Shown: piece after piece, positions 17,088 to 25,851 of the stretch
Numbering within the stretch: position 1 is the first letter of the stretch
Layout: the number at the start of each line of letters is the position of its first letter
NCBI GenBank assembly: GCA_027486765.1
Contig: JAIXOO010000242.1
Location: forward strand, 1-45,557
Source: Saprospiraceae bacterium
GTDB lineage: Bacteria; Bacteroidota; Bacteroidia; Chitinophagales; Saprospiraceae
Length of the DNA: 45,557 nucleotides
Reading direction: 5' to 3'
Position numbers and translations under genes: made by a program
Notes under the pieces: generated by a model
Told to the model about the DNA's origin: nothing
The model's database searches: none
What the model saw: the letters and a program-made list of their open reading frames with translations, nothing else

Positions 17088-18155
17088 ATGAAGTTTTATT
17101 GTGTGTTGTTGCTGTGCTTGTGCGCAGCCTATCTCCCTGCGCAACAATTCCAGTGGCAAAAACTCAACACCGAGCCTTACCCAGGTAAACAGGACGACAT
17201 CTGTTTTGTCTCCCCTCAACTGGGCTGGTACGTCAACGGCTATGGCCGCATTTACCGCACCCGCGACGGTGGCCAAAACTGGGAAAAACAATTGGAACAA
17301 AAAGGCACCTTCTTCCGCTGTGTGGCTTTCGTGGACAGCTTGCGTGGGTTCGCAGGTACGGTGGGTACGGATTATTTCCCCAACGTGACCGATACCATTC
17401 CTCTCTACCGCACCTTGGATGGGGGCAAAACCTGGTCTGCCGTCCCCTACAAAGGGCCTTATGTCAAAGGGCTCTGCGCCATCGACATCGTCAAAGAACA
17501 ATTCATCAACCATGGCAAAATCGACTACAAATACCACATCTACGCCGTAGGTCGGGTGGGTAGCCCCGCCATGATGATGGTCTCGCATGATGCTGGCCAA
17601 ACTTTCACGTCCAGCGACCTGAATGCAGCGGCGAGTATGCTTTTCGACATCAAAATGTTCAACACCAAGGAAGGCATCGCTTGCGCGGCCTCCAATGCCG
17701 ATATAGCTGAATCCAACGCCCTGATCTTACATACCAAAGATGGGGGCAAAACCTGGAATAAGGTCTTCCAATCGAGCCGCCCTTTTGAAACCACCTGGAA
17801 AGTGTCTTTCCCCAGCCGTAAGGTGGGTTACGTCACCATCCAATCCTACAACCCGGATCCCAATGTAAAACAACAGCGCGTGGCCAAAACCACCGATGGG
17901 GGCCTGAGTTGGCAGGAACTAAACCTGGTGGAAGACCCACAGGCCCGCGAGTTTGGCATTGGTTTTCTGGATGAACTCCACGGTTATGTCGGTACGATGA
18001 GCACTGGCTATGAAACTAAAGATGGTGGCCAAAGCTGGGCCAAAGTCGACCTGGGCCGTGCTTGCAACAAAATCCGTGTCTATCAGGAGCAGGGCCAAAC
18101 TTATGGTTATGCCATTGGGGTAAATGTGTTTAAGCTTCAGAAAAGCCCCGAATAG
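17088..18155 (+). CDS. Secreted YCF48/BNR-repeat beta-propeller protein
   Basis: This is 355 residues from the ATG at 17088; the in-frame codon upstream at 17049 is TTG. A signal peptide ends AAYLPAQ. At least six Asp-box-like repeats are visible: YRTRDGGQNWEK, YRTLDGGKTWSA, VSHDAGQTFTS, LHTKDGGKTWNK, AKTTDGGLSWQE and YETKDGGQSWAK. These form a sialidase-type or YCF48-type propeller. No sialidase catalytic triad is evident, so it is likely an extracellular or periplasmic scaffold or binding protein rather than a glycosidase. It is followed 36 bp later by another small exported protein. Confidence 0.8.
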   Translation: MKFYCVLLLCLCAAYLPAQQFQWQKLNTEPYPGKQDDICFVSPQLGWYVNGYGRIYRTRDGGQNWEKQLEQKGTFFRCVAFVDSLRGFAGTVGTDYFPNVTDTIPLYRTLDGGKTWSAVPYKGPYVKGLCAIDIVKEQFINHGKIDYKYHIYAVGRVGSPAMMMVSHDAGQTFTSSDLNAAASMLFDIKMFNTKEGIACAASNADIAESNALILHTKDGGKTWNKVFQSSRPFETTWKVSFPSRKVGYVTIQSYNPDPNVKQQRVAKTTDGGLSWQELNLVEDPQAREFGIGFLDELHGYVGTMSTGYETKDGGQSWAKVDLGRACNKIRVYQEQGQTYGYAIGVNVFKLQKSPE

Positions 18156-18191
18156 ATCATTCCTCTAACATTAATAGCAAAAACCAAAAAC

Positions 18192-18722
18192 ATGCAAAAT
18201 TTAATTGTTGGCATTTGTATCGTCCTTGGCCTCTTTGTGGGCATGAGTGTGCAGGCACAAAGTGAAAACTGGGTACAAACTGATCTGGGTGAGGGTGTTT
18301 CTATTAAATATCCTCAGACTCCCAGCAAGCGTGAGATGGATGGTGGGGTCACCTTATTTCGCTTAAAAACCGCCGACAGTTTGGCGGTACTCACCGTACT
18401 TGTTCGTGATTTAAGCTCCATGGGGATCAGTGCAGAACAATTGAGCGAAGCAGCAGAAACTACGGAGTTTTGGGATCAAGTGCAGAGTAGTGCTTTGCAA
18501 GCGCTTTCCAATTCTAAACTGCTTAAAACAGAGCGTATTCAAGTCAATGACCAACCTGCACTCACTCTTGACCTCGAATTTCCCAGAGATGGAAAGGTCA
18601 ATGTGATTAGCCAGCTGATCTTTGTAAAAGGGATAAAAAGCTACACGGTGAATTTCAATAGCCTGGAACAAAAAGGAGACCCGGCGGTGAAGGAGACTTA
18701 TTTTGCTTCTCTAAAATTTTAG
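18192..18722 (+). CDS. Small exported hypothetical protein
   Basis: This is a 176-residue product with a signal peptide ending SVQAQ. The mature part begins with VQTDLGEGVSIKYPQTPS, continues with strands and one helix (EQLSEAAETTEFWDQVQSSA), and ends KETYFASLKF. The layout recalls the PsbP/DcrB-like fold seen in small periplasmic proteins, but I see no diagnostic motif. It is co-directional with the propeller gene, 36 bp downstream, and may share its transcript. Two hairpins follow before the convergent icd gene. Confidence 0.6.
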   Translation: MQNLIVGICIVLGLFVGMSVQAQSENWVQTDLGEGVSIKYPQTPSKREMDGGVTLFRLKTADSLAVLTVLVRDLSSMGISAEQLSEAAETTEFWDQVQSSALQALSNSKLLKTERIQVNDQPALTLDLEFPRDGKVNVISQLIFVKGIKSYTVNFNSLEQKGDPAVKETYFASLKF

Positions 18723-18758
18723 TTCGTTGTTTCAATTGGTCGACTTCCATTCCCTGCG

Positions 18759-18794
18759 GCCCGCAGTGTTTGCCAGAGGGGTAACGCTGTGGGC
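18759..18794 (+). terminator. Imperfect hairpin followed by TTTT
   Basis: Arms 18759-18770 and 18783-18794 pair over 12 bp with two mismatches and are followed by TTTTGG. It lies 37 bp past the stop of the preceding gene. Confidence 0.5.
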
Positions 18795-18835
18795 TTTTGG
18801 TTTGCTCATAAAGTATTAGGGCTTTCAAAAAAAGA

Positions 18836-18862
18836 GCTTAGAGGATCAGCTGTCCTCTAAGC
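18836..18862. terminator. 10 bp perfect hairpin upstream of icd end
   Basis: GCTTAGAGGA (18836-18845) and TCCTCTAAGC (18853-18862) pair perfectly around a 7-base loop. A run of A's on the 5' side gives a T-run for the minus strand, so it probably terminates icd transcription. Confidence 0.6.
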
Positions 18863-18913
18863 CTTTGGATTGAAAACAAGTAATACAACTATAGTAGGAA
18901 AAAATGAGTTCTT

Positions 18914-20347
18914 CTATTGTCCTTGCCCCAGTGAAAAAGCGGGCTTGCCATCAAAGGCGTACAGGTTCTCCGTTTTTACAACATCTATCTCATGTTTCAT
19001 GGCATTGATGAGCAAGGTGATGGTATCGTGCTTGATGAACTTGCCTTGCTGACTCTGATAACGGCAGCGCCAGTGGTCGGTGCAAAAGGTTTCTTCAAAT
19101 CCTTCTGGCCAAACCTTGATGCCTCGATTGGTAATCATCTTCAACTTGACCTCCTCTACCTCGAGTTCTTTCATCAGATTGGCCAGTTGATCGGGGTTAG
19201 TGCCAGGCCAGTGCACAAACAAATCAATCCCCATCAGTTCTTTTTTTGCTGACTTTTTGCGCTGGTAGCGCGGCAGTTGGATGGGTTTGCCCTTGGCGTA
19301 GCTCACTGCTGCCAACTGTTGCGGTTTTTGCCCCAGATTGGTAATTACGGCAGCCGCAAATTCTTTGGTGCCGACCTTTTGTTTGCTCACGTCTTCTTTG
19401 TAAATGTCATAGGTGTGAATGCCGTCTTCGATGGTTTTTAACCAGGCATTTTGTACCTTTTCTGCTACTTCGGTTTGGCCAAGGTGGTTGAGCATCATGA
19501 TGGCACCCTGCAACAAGCCCGAAGGGTTGGCCATATTTTGCCCGGCACGCCGTGGTGCAGAGCCGTGAATGGCTTCAAACATGGCACAACTTTCGCCGAT
19601 GTTGGCTGAACCAGCTAGTCCCACTGAACCCGCAATTTGAGCGGCTACATCCGAAAGTACATCCCCATAAAGATTCGGCATCACAATGACGTCGAAAGCT
19701 TCGGGAGTGTCGGCCATCTTCGCCGCACCAATGTCAATGATCCAGTGCTCGTTTTCGATATCGGGGTATTCCACTGCAATTTCATCAAACACCTGATGGA
19801 AAAGCCCATCGGTTTGTTTCATGATGTTGTCTTTCGTAAAGCAGGTTACCTTTTTGCGGCCATACTGACGGGCGTATTCAAAAGCATAGCGTACAATCTT
19901 TTCGCAGCCTGGTCTGCTGATCAACTTGAGGCATTGTACTACTTCATCGGTTTGTTGGTGCTCAATGCCCGCGTACAGGTCTTCCTCGTTTTCACGGATG
20001 ATGACTACATCCATGAGCGGGTGTTTGGTTTTGACAAAGGGATGCAAGCTCATACAAGGGCGCACGTTGGAGTACAAGCCCAGAAACTTACGCGTGGTCA
20101 CGTTCAAACTTTTGTAGCCACCTCCCTGAGGCGTAGTGATGGGCGCTTTCAGAAATACCTTGTTGCGGCGGATGATGTCCCAGGACTCCCTGGCAATGCC
20201 AGCAGTGTTGCCAGCAAGGTAAACCTTTTCCCCTACCTCAATTTCTTCGATCTCAATTTGAGCGCCAGCAGCCAGAATAATGCTCAGTGTGGCGTCCATA
20301 ATCTCGGGACCAATGCCATCCCCTTTTGCTACAGTAATCTTTGTCAT
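18914..20347 (-). CDS. icd: NADP-dependent isocitrate dehydrogenase
   Basis: This enzyme converts isocitrate to 2-oxoglutarate in the TCA cycle. The 477-residue protein belongs to the isocitrate/isopropylmalate dehydrogenase family: GDGIGPEIM at the N-terminus, the substrate-phosphate region KSLNVTTRKFLGLYSNVRP, and the tyrosine region VIIRENEEDLYAG. The metal-binding aspartates are in NLYGDVLSDVAAQ, and AMFEAIHGSAPRRAGQ is the cofactor-side motif. The length, with an extra C-terminal domain of about 130 residues, matches the Thermus-type NADP-IDH rather than the shorter E. coli type. Cofactor choice is inferred from that type. A LysR gene is divergent, 92 bp away. Confidence 0.9.
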   Translation of the reverse strand: MTKITVAKGDGIGPEIMDATLSIILAAGAQIEIEEIEVGEKVYLAGNTAGIARESWDIIRRNKVFLKAPITTPQGGGYKSLNVTTRKFLGLYSNVRPCMSLHPFVKTKHPLMDVVIIRENEEDLYAGIEHQQTDEVVQCLKLISRPGCEKIVRYAFEYARQYGRKKVTCFTKDNIMKQTDGLFHQVFDEIAVEYPDIENEHWIIDIGAAKMADTPEAFDVIVMPNLYGDVLSDVAAQIAGSVGLAGSANIGESCAMFEAIHGSAPRRAGQNMANPSGLLQGAIMMLNHLGQTEVAEKVQNAWLKTIEDGIHTYDIYKEDVSKQKVGTKEFAAAVITNLGQKPQQLAAVSYAKGKPIQLPRYQRKKSAKKELMGIDLFVHWPGTNPDQLANLMKELEVEEVKLKMITNRGIKVWPEGFEETFCTDHWRCRYQSQQGKFIKHDTITLLINAMKHEIDVVKTENLYAFDGKPAFSLGQGQ

Positions 20348-20407
20348 GTCCGTCTTTTTGATTATTGACAGTACAAAACTCTGGAGATTTATTCATATGT
20401 TTTTATT

Positions 20408-20415
20408 TATCTTTG
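20408..20415 (+). promoter_or_regulatory. -7 element TATCTTTG for the LysR gene
   Basis: This is an exact TAnnTTTG match 25 bases upstream of the LysR start, in the 92 bp space shared with divergent icd. The leader would be under 20 bases. Confidence 0.6.
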
Positions 20416-20439
20416 CAATGGAAATCATAAAAAAAAATT

Positions 20440-21357
20440 ATGAATTATACCCTCAACCAATTGCAGGTATTCCTGAAGATTACCCAAACCGGGAGTGTTA
20501 CCAAAGCTGCGGAAGAATTGCACCTGACTCAGCCTGCGGTGTCCATTCAATTGCGCAATTTTCAAGCCCAGTTCGTTATTCCGCTGACTGAGGTGATTGG
20601 TCGAAAAATTTACATCACCGATTTTGGACGAGAAATTGCCCTGGCTGCTGAGCAAATCCTGGATCAGGTAGATGCCATTCAGCACAAGACGCTGGCTTAT
20701 CGCGGCCAGTTGTTTGGCAAACTCAAAATTTCGGTGGTATCGACCGGGAAGTACGTCATGCCTTACTTTCTGACCGCTTTTATGAAGGCACACGCCGGTG
20801 TTGAGTTGGAGATGGACGTGACCAATAAAACCAAAGTAATCAAGAGCCTGGAAGCAAACGAGGTGGATTTTTCACTGGTATCTATTTTACCTGAGCACTT
20901 GCTTTTGAATCACATCGATTTTTTAGACAATAAGCTTTATTTGGTTGGTAATCAAGATACAGTGCTAGCTGAAGAAGTGGATTTGAAGGTGCTTTTCGAG
21001 CAAAGCCCTTTGATTTTTCGGGAAAAAGGCTCCGGCACACGCCAGTTGATGGAAAAATTCATCACAACGCAACAGCTCAATGTGCAGAAAAAAATGGAAT
21101 TGACTTCCAATGAAGCAGTCAAACAAGCCGTACTGGCGGGGCTAGGTTACTCGATTATGCCTTTGATCGGCATACGCAATGAGTTGCAAAGTGGGGCGAT
21201 GAAAATTATCCCCGTGGAAGGCCTGCCCATTCGTACCGCCTGGCAATTAATCTGGCTGAAAGGTAAAAACTTATCTCCAGTGGCAAAGGCGTATTTGCAA
21301 CACGTTGAAATGGAAAAGGAACGTATAGCTGACTTGTACTTCACGCATTCAAGGTAG
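20440..21357 (+). CDS. LysR-family transcriptional regulator
   Basis: This is a 305-residue DNA-binding regulator. The winged helix-turn-helix is residues 1-62, with the signature FLKITQTGSVTKAAEELHLT and QPAVSIQLRNFQ. The effector-binding periplasmic-protein-like domain follows from about residue 90 (GKLKISVVSTGKYVMPYF to AWQLIWLKG), resembling the CysB/CbbR branch. LysR genes are often transcribed divergently from a target gene. Here the divergent partner is icd, separated by 92 bp, so control of isocitrate dehydrogenase or self-repression is a reasonable inference. The effector is unknown. Confidence 0.92.
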   Translation: MNYTLNQLQVFLKITQTGSVTKAAEELHLTQPAVSIQLRNFQAQFVIPLTEVIGRKIYITDFGREIALAAEQILDQVDAIQHKTLAYRGQLFGKLKISVVSTGKYVMPYFLTAFMKAHAGVELEMDVTNKTKVIKSLEANEVDFSLVSILPEHLLLNHIDFLDNKLYLVGNQDTVLAEEVDLKVLFEQSPLIFREKGSGTRQLMEKFITTQQLNVQKKMELTSNEAVKQAVLAGLGYSIMPLIGIRNELQSGAMKIIPVEGLPIRTAWQLIWLKGKNLSPVAKAYLQHVEMEKERIADLYFTHSR

Positions 21358-21413
21358 TTCAATTTTCAAAAATTATCTTTCATCCCACTTCTATGACGGT
21401 TCATTCGCGCGTG

Positions 21414-22556
21414 CTATTTCTGTTTACGCAGGGCTTTCCATTTGTCCTGAAAAAGCACCCGTGATTGGCTTTGGAAGTTTTTAAAATCTTCTTGGCTGGC
21501 ATGGCCCGGATAAGGCGCGTAGTAGTGATCGGGCCGCCCATTGCGCCAAACCAGTACGTAAGCAGCCTGGTAATTTTTTAGGGCATTCCACAGCACGGAA
21601 GTCCACCAGTTTTGTACCGGAATTTGTTCACAGCCCGTTTCCGAAAGGACCATTACTTTTTGATGTGCTGCAGAAATTTGACTCATGGTGGCCAAACTGC
21701 TTGATAAACGTTGGGAAAACCAAACGCTGGAAAGGGAATCCTGTGGATTGTGGTGGTAAGTATCAAATCCAATCACATCCACATAGTCATCGCCCGGATA
21801 ACGCTCCAAGTAGTGCTCAGCAGAACGAAACTCGGCTGGAGAATAGGCGTATAGTAAATTGTTTACACCTCGCGCTTTTAGACGATCCACCGTCAGTTTC
21901 CACAAGGCGATGTATTCTTGAGCGGTACAGGATTTTTCCCCCCACCAGAACCAGGAACCCGTGTGTTCGTGGTAAGGCCGGAAAATGATCGGAATTTTTT
22001 TACCAAATGCTCCTGTTTTTAAACTCAGCATAAAATCGGCCACTTTATCCAACCAACTCAAGTAAAGGGCGTGTTTTTCCCCACCTGGCAAAATGTGCCG
22101 GATGGCGGTAGCCGTATCCCAGGAGCTTCCTGCACTTTGCGGATTGCGCAGGTGCCAGCTGATGGTGTTAATGCCTCCCATTTTATGCACATGTTTGATG
22201 AAATCCAGCATGCGGTCAAAAGGTACTGAATCCAGATTGGTGGCAGCATCCAACTCCAAATGACCCAAATCCCAACCAAAAACCGCTGGGTAAGCACCCG
22301 CGCTGCGCAACACATCGGACTGCCCATGCTGGTATTTCCAGCCAATGCCGTAGGCCAAATCATCCTGATGGCCAAACAGTAGTAGACTGTCCTTCATGGC
22401 TCGGTGTAGATCACTGTACAAACGCCGGGTTGCTTTATTGGCTTTTTTGTCTGCTGTTTCTTGACTAAATCCTGAATGTGACGAGCCTAAAAGCAGAACT
22501 AGACAGCATACAGTGTGGCTCAGGAGTGTGCAAAGTTTTTTCAAAAGGTCTTTCAT
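21414..22556 (-). CDS. GH26 beta-mannanase
   Basis: This is a secreted endo-acting beta-mannanase-type enzyme of 380 residues from the ATG at 22556; the in-frame codon at 22574 is TTG. A signal peptide ends SSHSGFSQ. The GH26 acid/base motif is RPYHEHTGSWFWWG near residue 190, and the nucleophile glutamate is in VMVLSETG near residue 310. LFGHQDDLAYGIGW is the usual opening of the barrel. GH26 enzymes cleave beta-1,4-mannans or glucomannans. No other mannan-utilization gene is next to it. An exact minus-strand promoter box lies at 22588-22595. Confidence 0.93.
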   Translation of the reverse strand: MKDLLKKLCTLLSHTVCCLVLLLGSSHSGFSQETADKKANKATRRLYSDLHRAMKDSLLLFGHQDDLAYGIGWKYQHGQSDVLRSAGAYPAVFGWDLGHLELDAATNLDSVPFDRMLDFIKHVHKMGGINTISWHLRNPQSAGSSWDTATAIRHILPGGEKHALYLSWLDKVADFMLSLKTGAFGKKIPIIFRPYHEHTGSWFWWGEKSCTAQEYIALWKLTVDRLKARGVNNLLYAYSPAEFRSAEHYLERYPGDDYVDVIGFDTYHHNPQDSLSSVWFSQRLSSSLATMSQISAAHQKVMVLSETGCEQIPVQNWWTSVLWNALKNYQAAYVLVWRNGRPDHYYAPYPGHASQEDFKNFQSQSRVLFQDKWKALRKQK

Positions 22557-22587
22557 AGAAAGTTCTTTAAACAATCATAGATGCGCT

Positions 22588-22595
22588 CAAAATTA
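22588..22595 (-). promoter_or_regulatory. -7 element (TAATTTTG on minus) for the GH26 gene
   Basis: CAAAATTA on the plus strand is an exact TAnnTTTG on the minus strand. It lies 32 bases from the chosen ATG at 22556 and supports that start. Confidence 0.55.
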
Positions 22596-22713
22596 TCATT
22601 TGAAAACCATATGTAAAATAGAGAAAAAACACAGAATGGGTGGCGTATTGTAACAAAGGTAGAAAGCTCCTGGCCCCTCGTCGGAAATCTGCACCTTGTG
22701 CAGGAAGTTTTGC

Positions 22714-22721
22714 TATATTTG
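22714..22721 (+). promoter_or_regulatory. -7 element TATATTTG for the YgiB/YgiC-like pair
   Basis: This is an exact TAnnTTTG match, with a TTG at 22696-22698 as a slightly close -33 candidate. The start codon follows 28 bases later. Confidence 0.65.
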
Positions 22722-22748
22722 TAGACATTTTTAAACAAAACAACAAAC

Positions 22749-23348
22749 ATGACTCCCGCTCGTCATTTTAGTACAAACCCAAAGTTCAATGATCGTCTAC
22801 GTCAAGGTGGTCTTTATGTCGCAGTTGCCGCCTTATTGGCTACCCATACCCAATGTACCAACAGTGGGGGGAGTGGTGATTGGGAAGCGGTAACCACTTA
22901 TGAAGTCACTAAAGGAGTGCAAACCACCCTGGAAGAAGTAGAACCCGATAAATTCGAAGTAGTGGACGAGCAGTTGCTCGAAGGTAAAGCTGCGTCCAGC
23001 GTCATCATCAAACGTTTGAGCGGACAAGTAGATACCTTGGGTCTGGCTGAAGCACAATCACTGGTCACCAGCCAGGATACCGTTTCCACCCGTTCCACTA
23101 CACACACCAATACCTACCGGCATGGTTACGGGATAGGCCCAGTTCTATACTGGAGTTCATTCGGGCACATGATGGGACGGAGTTTCAACAGCCCCTCTCC
23201 GTACAACGTCTACCGCAACAATGGTTTTGCCAGTTCAGGCGTAACCGATCAACTGCGCAGCACTTCCCTTTCCCGCACCGAAATGCGGCCTGTACGGGGC
23301 AGAACTGGCTTTTTTGGCGGCAGCGGTCGCTCTCGTTTCGGTTCTTAA
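22749..23348 (+). CDS. YgiB-like small membrane-associated protein with Gly/Arg tail
   Basis: This 199-residue protein has one hydrophobic segment after a basic N-terminus (YVAVAALLATHTQC). An acidic middle (TTLEEVEPDKFEVVDEQ) follows. The end is low complexity, with GHMMGRSFNS and a tail of RTGFFGGSGRSRFGS. E. coli YgiB, encoded beside the ATP-grasp enzyme YgiC, has a similar plan: a hydrophobic start, an MMGR segment and a Ser/Gly-rich tail. Here the gene lies 9 bp upstream of a YgiC-type enzyme, so it is probably the partner protein. Sequence similarity to YgiB is weak, and the assignment rests mainly on layout and context. Confidence 0.55.
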   Translation: MTPARHFSTNPKFNDRLRQGGLYVAVAALLATHTQCTNSGGSGDWEAVTTYEVTKGVQTTLEEVEPDKFEVVDEQLLEGKAASSVIIKRLSGQVDTLGLAEAQSLVTSQDTVSTRSTTHTNTYRHGYGIGPVLYWSSFGHMMGRSFNSPSPYNVYRNNGFASSGVTDQLRSTSLSRTEMRPVRGRTGFFGGSGRSRFGS

Positions 23349-23357
23349 ACTAAAGAC

Positions 23358-24539
23358 ATGCAGACCCATCAATTGCCACAATTGCCCAGCGCCGTATACG
23401 AGGAGATGGGCTGGAGTTACTTTTTGTCTCCCGAAGGAAATGCTTACCTGACCGAGGAAATTGTTGAAATCAGTGCCGCAGAAAGGGATGCCTTTTACAC
23501 CGCAGGAAACCACCTGTATGAGCGCTTCGTAGAAGCTGCGGAATACGTCTTGGACAATGACCTTCTGCATACCCTGGGCATTCCACCCAATTTGTACGAC
23601 TTGATTGAATACACCTGGGAGGACGAGCGACACCTGCACCTCTACGGCCGCTTTGACCTGGTGGGAGGAGTCGATGGTTTGCCGATGAAGGTGCTCGAAT
23701 TCAATGCCGATACTCCTACCTCGGTTCCTGAAACGGCCATCATTCAATGGGCTCAGCTACGTGCCAATGGCATTTCGGAAGACCGGCAATTCAACTTCTT
23801 GTACGAAGCCTTAGTCGACAATTTTAAACGGCTGAAAAAACTCAATCCTGGCCGTGAAGCCGCGATTTTATTTTCCACCCTGGCTGGCGCACCAGAAGAT
23901 GACCACAATGTAGAACTGCTGCAAACGGCAGCACGGGAAGCGGGTTTTGAAACCACTTTTCGTTACATCGATCAAGTCATCTTTTCGGACATCAATGGCA
24001 TTTTCGTCGAAGAAGAAGATGGAAATACGACTCAATATCCCTTTTGGTTCAAACTCATTCCCTGGGAGTACATCGCCGAGGACGAACCGGAGTTGTGTCG
24101 CATCCTGACCAATATTGTTACCCGTGGTCTGGCCATCGTGCTCAACCCGGCCTACACCATGCTGTTCCAGTCCAAAGCACTTATGGCTTACCTCTGGCAG
24201 CTGAACGCCAAAGACCCCTTGCTTTTAAAAACCACCCTGGAAGAACCCGTAGGGCGCGAAAATTATCCTTTTGTGGAAAAAGTAGTCCTGGGCCGTGAAG
24301 GTGCCAACGTAGCCATTTTTGACGACGATGGCCTGCCGGAAACTGCCCGTAGTGGGGAATACGAAAATCAAATTAAGGTGTATCAAGCACTGGCGCAACT
24401 GGCCCGTGATCAGGCCGGAAATTACTATCAGGCGGGTTTGTTTTTTGCTTATGAGGCTTGTGGAATTGGGTTTCGGCGCAGTGCTCACCGCATCATCGAC
24501 AATAGCGCGCAGTTTATCGGGCACTGGGTACGTGTCTGA
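23358..24539 (+). CDS. Glutathionylspermidine synthase-like ATP-grasp enzyme (YgiC type)
   Basis: This 393-residue protein matches the glutathionylspermidine synthase preATP-grasp/ATP-grasp family (PF03738) and lacks the amidase half of bifunctional GspSA. Visible features include the N-terminal WSYFLSPEGNAYL, the substrate-side strand VLEFNADTPTSVPETA, and late GIGFRRSAHRIIDNSAQF. Such enzymes ligate a carboxylate to an amine using ATP; the YgiC-type substrate is not established, so I do not claim spermidine. It is co-transcribed with the YgiB-like gene. Its stop codon abuts a long palindromic island shared with convergent dinB. Confidence 0.85.
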   Translation: MQTHQLPQLPSAVYEEMGWSYFLSPEGNAYLTEEIVEISAAERDAFYTAGNHLYERFVEAAEYVLDNDLLHTLGIPPNLYDLIEYTWEDERHLHLYGRFDLVGGVDGLPMKVLEFNADTPTSVPETAIIQWAQLRANGISEDRQFNFLYEALVDNFKRLKKLNPGREAAILFSTLAGAPEDDHNVELLQTAAREAGFETTFRYIDQVIFSDINGIFVEEEDGNTTQYPFWFKLIPWEYIAEDEPELCRILTNIVTRGLAIVLNPAYTMLFQSKALMAYLWQLNAKDPLLLKTTLEEPVGRENYPFVEKVVLGREGANVAIFDDDGLPETARSGEYENQIKVYQALAQLARDQAGNYYQAGLFFAYEACGIGFRRSAHRIIDNSAQFIGHWVRV

Positions 24540-24540
24540 G

Positions 24541-24670
24541 CATTACCTTCTGAGGTGTCCCTTCGGCGCCTTTGGTTTCTTAGGTGGTGAAAAAATACCA
24601 TGCCTGCGAAGCAGGCTTTTCTTTTCACCACCTAAGAAACCAAAGGCACTAAAGAATCACCTAAGGAAAT
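24541..24670. repeat. CCTTAGG/GGTGG palindromic island, copy 1
   Basis: Perfect 26 bp arms (24568-24593 and 24622-24647) enclose an inner GCCTGC/GCAGGC hairpin (24602-24616). Imperfect pairing extends outward to CATTACCT on the left and CACCTAAGG on the right. The right end overlaps the dinB stop codon, and the left starts just after the preceding stop. The same element, with compensated changes, occurs at 43738-43844. Confidence 0.9.
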
Positions 24671-25731
24671 TCCAATTCGAGCTGTATCCCCCCTTCCGCT
24701 TCATTTTCCTTCTCCAAGTTTGACAAGGTCACCCCCAGCAGCCTTACCACCGGCGCTTCTTCCAGGTGCTGATCCAGCAAATCATGTACAATCCGAATCA
24801 ATTCATCCAAGTTGCGAATTTCGGAAGCAAAGGAGCGGCTGCGGGTGAGGATTTTAAAATCGGGTGACTTGAGTTTGAGCGTTACCGTGCGCCCAAAATT
24901 CTCGGTGCGACTCATGTAGCGGTGCACCCCTTCGGCCAGGTCGCTGAGTTTATTTTTCATGATTTCCGGGTCGCTCACATCGTCATTAAACGTGCGCTCG
25001 GCCCCAATCGACTTGCGGATGCGGTGCGGATTTACGTCCCGCTCGTCTTCTGCCCGCACGATGCGGTAATAATGCCGCCCGGCTTTGCCAAAAAAACGCA
25101 CCAGATCGGCCTCGCTCCGCTGTTTGAGGTCCCCCCCCTTGTAAATGCCCATGTTGTGCATTTTGCGGGCGGTAACCTTGCCTACACCGTGAAATTTTTC
25201 TACCGGGAGTTGTTCCAAAAAAGGAATGGCTTCTTCCGGCGTAATGACTTTGAGGCCATTGGGCTTGTTGATGTCGGAAGCGATTTTGGCCAAAAACTTG
25301 TTGAAAGAAACTCCCGCTGAAGCCGTCAACCCAGTCTCTTTTTCGATGCGCTGGCGGATTTCCTGGGCAATCAGGGTGGCCGAGGATAAGTTCTTTTTGT
25401 TTTCAGTCACATCCAGGTAGGCTTCATCTAGCGAGAGGGGCTCCACCAGGTCGGTATAATCCAAAAAAATCTCGCGGATTTGGTTGGACACAGTCCGGTA
25501 TTCGTCAAAACGGGAACGCACAAACACAATCTCCGGGCACAGCCGCCGTGCCATTCCACCCGACATGGCGCTGCGCACCCCAAATTTGCGCGCTTCGTAA
25601 CTGGCCGATGCCACCACGCCCCGCGTGCCGCCACCACCCACCGCCACGGGCCTCCCGCGCAACTCCGGGTTGTCCCGTTGTTCCACCGAAGCAAAGAAGG
25701 CGTCCATATCGACGTGGATGATTTTGCGCAT
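24661..25731 (-). CDS. dinB: DNA polymerase IV (Y family)
   Basis: This is a translesion polymerase acting at damaged DNA. The ATG at 25731 gives MRKIIHVDMDAFFASVEQ at the N-terminus and 356 residues. Farther upstream in-frame codons are excluded because the -7 box at 25772-25779 lies between them and this start. Catalytic aspartates are in HVDMDAFFAS and SLDEAYLDVT. Further Y-family features are SAGVSFNKFLAKIASD and FHGVGKVTARKM (helix-hairpin-helix). The little-finger domain follows. The C-terminus ends LELEFP and may be a beta-clamp-binding peptide. No SOS box was identified. Confidence 0.95.
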   Translation of the reverse strand: MRKIIHVDMDAFFASVEQRDNPELRGRPVAVGGGGTRGVVASASYEARKFGVRSAMSGGMARRLCPEIVFVRSRFDEYRTVSNQIREIFLDYTDLVEPLSLDEAYLDVTENKKNLSSATLIAQEIRQRIEKETGLTASAGVSFNKFLAKIASDINKPNGLKVITPEEAIPFLEQLPVEKFHGVGKVTARKMHNMGIYKGGDLKQRSEADLVRFFGKAGRHYYRIVRAEDERDVNPHRIRKSIGAERTFNDDVSDPEIMKNKLSDLAEGVHRYMSRTENFGRTVTLKLKSPDFKILTRSRSFASEIRNLDELIRIVHDLLDQHLEEAPVVRLLGVTLSNLEKENEAEGGIQLELEFP

Positions 25732-25771
25732 GGCAACAATTGGCGTTTCACGATACCCCGCTGGGGTACAG

Positions 25772-25779
25772 CAAAAATA
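25772..25779 (-). promoter_or_regulatory. -7 element (TATTTTTG on minus) for dinB
   Basis: CAAAAATA on the plus strand is an exact TAnnTTTG on the minus strand, 41 bases upstream of the chosen dinB ATG. It makes starts upstream of 25772 impossible for this transcript. Confidence 0.6.
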
Positions 25780-25851
25780 TAAAAACTTATTGGCGACTTT
25801 TAAAAAGAAAAATTTTAACTTTTCAGTATGTTGTGGCAAAATTTAATGATC

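Noticed and set aside
19637..20368. 243-codon open frame on the plus strand
   Set aside because: It is antisense to the well-supported icd gene and has no recognisable protein family.
24541..24670. Plain rho-independent terminator
   Set aside because: The arms are far longer than needed, have a second hairpin inside, and recur as a family with matching ends elsewhere, so termination may be only a side effect.
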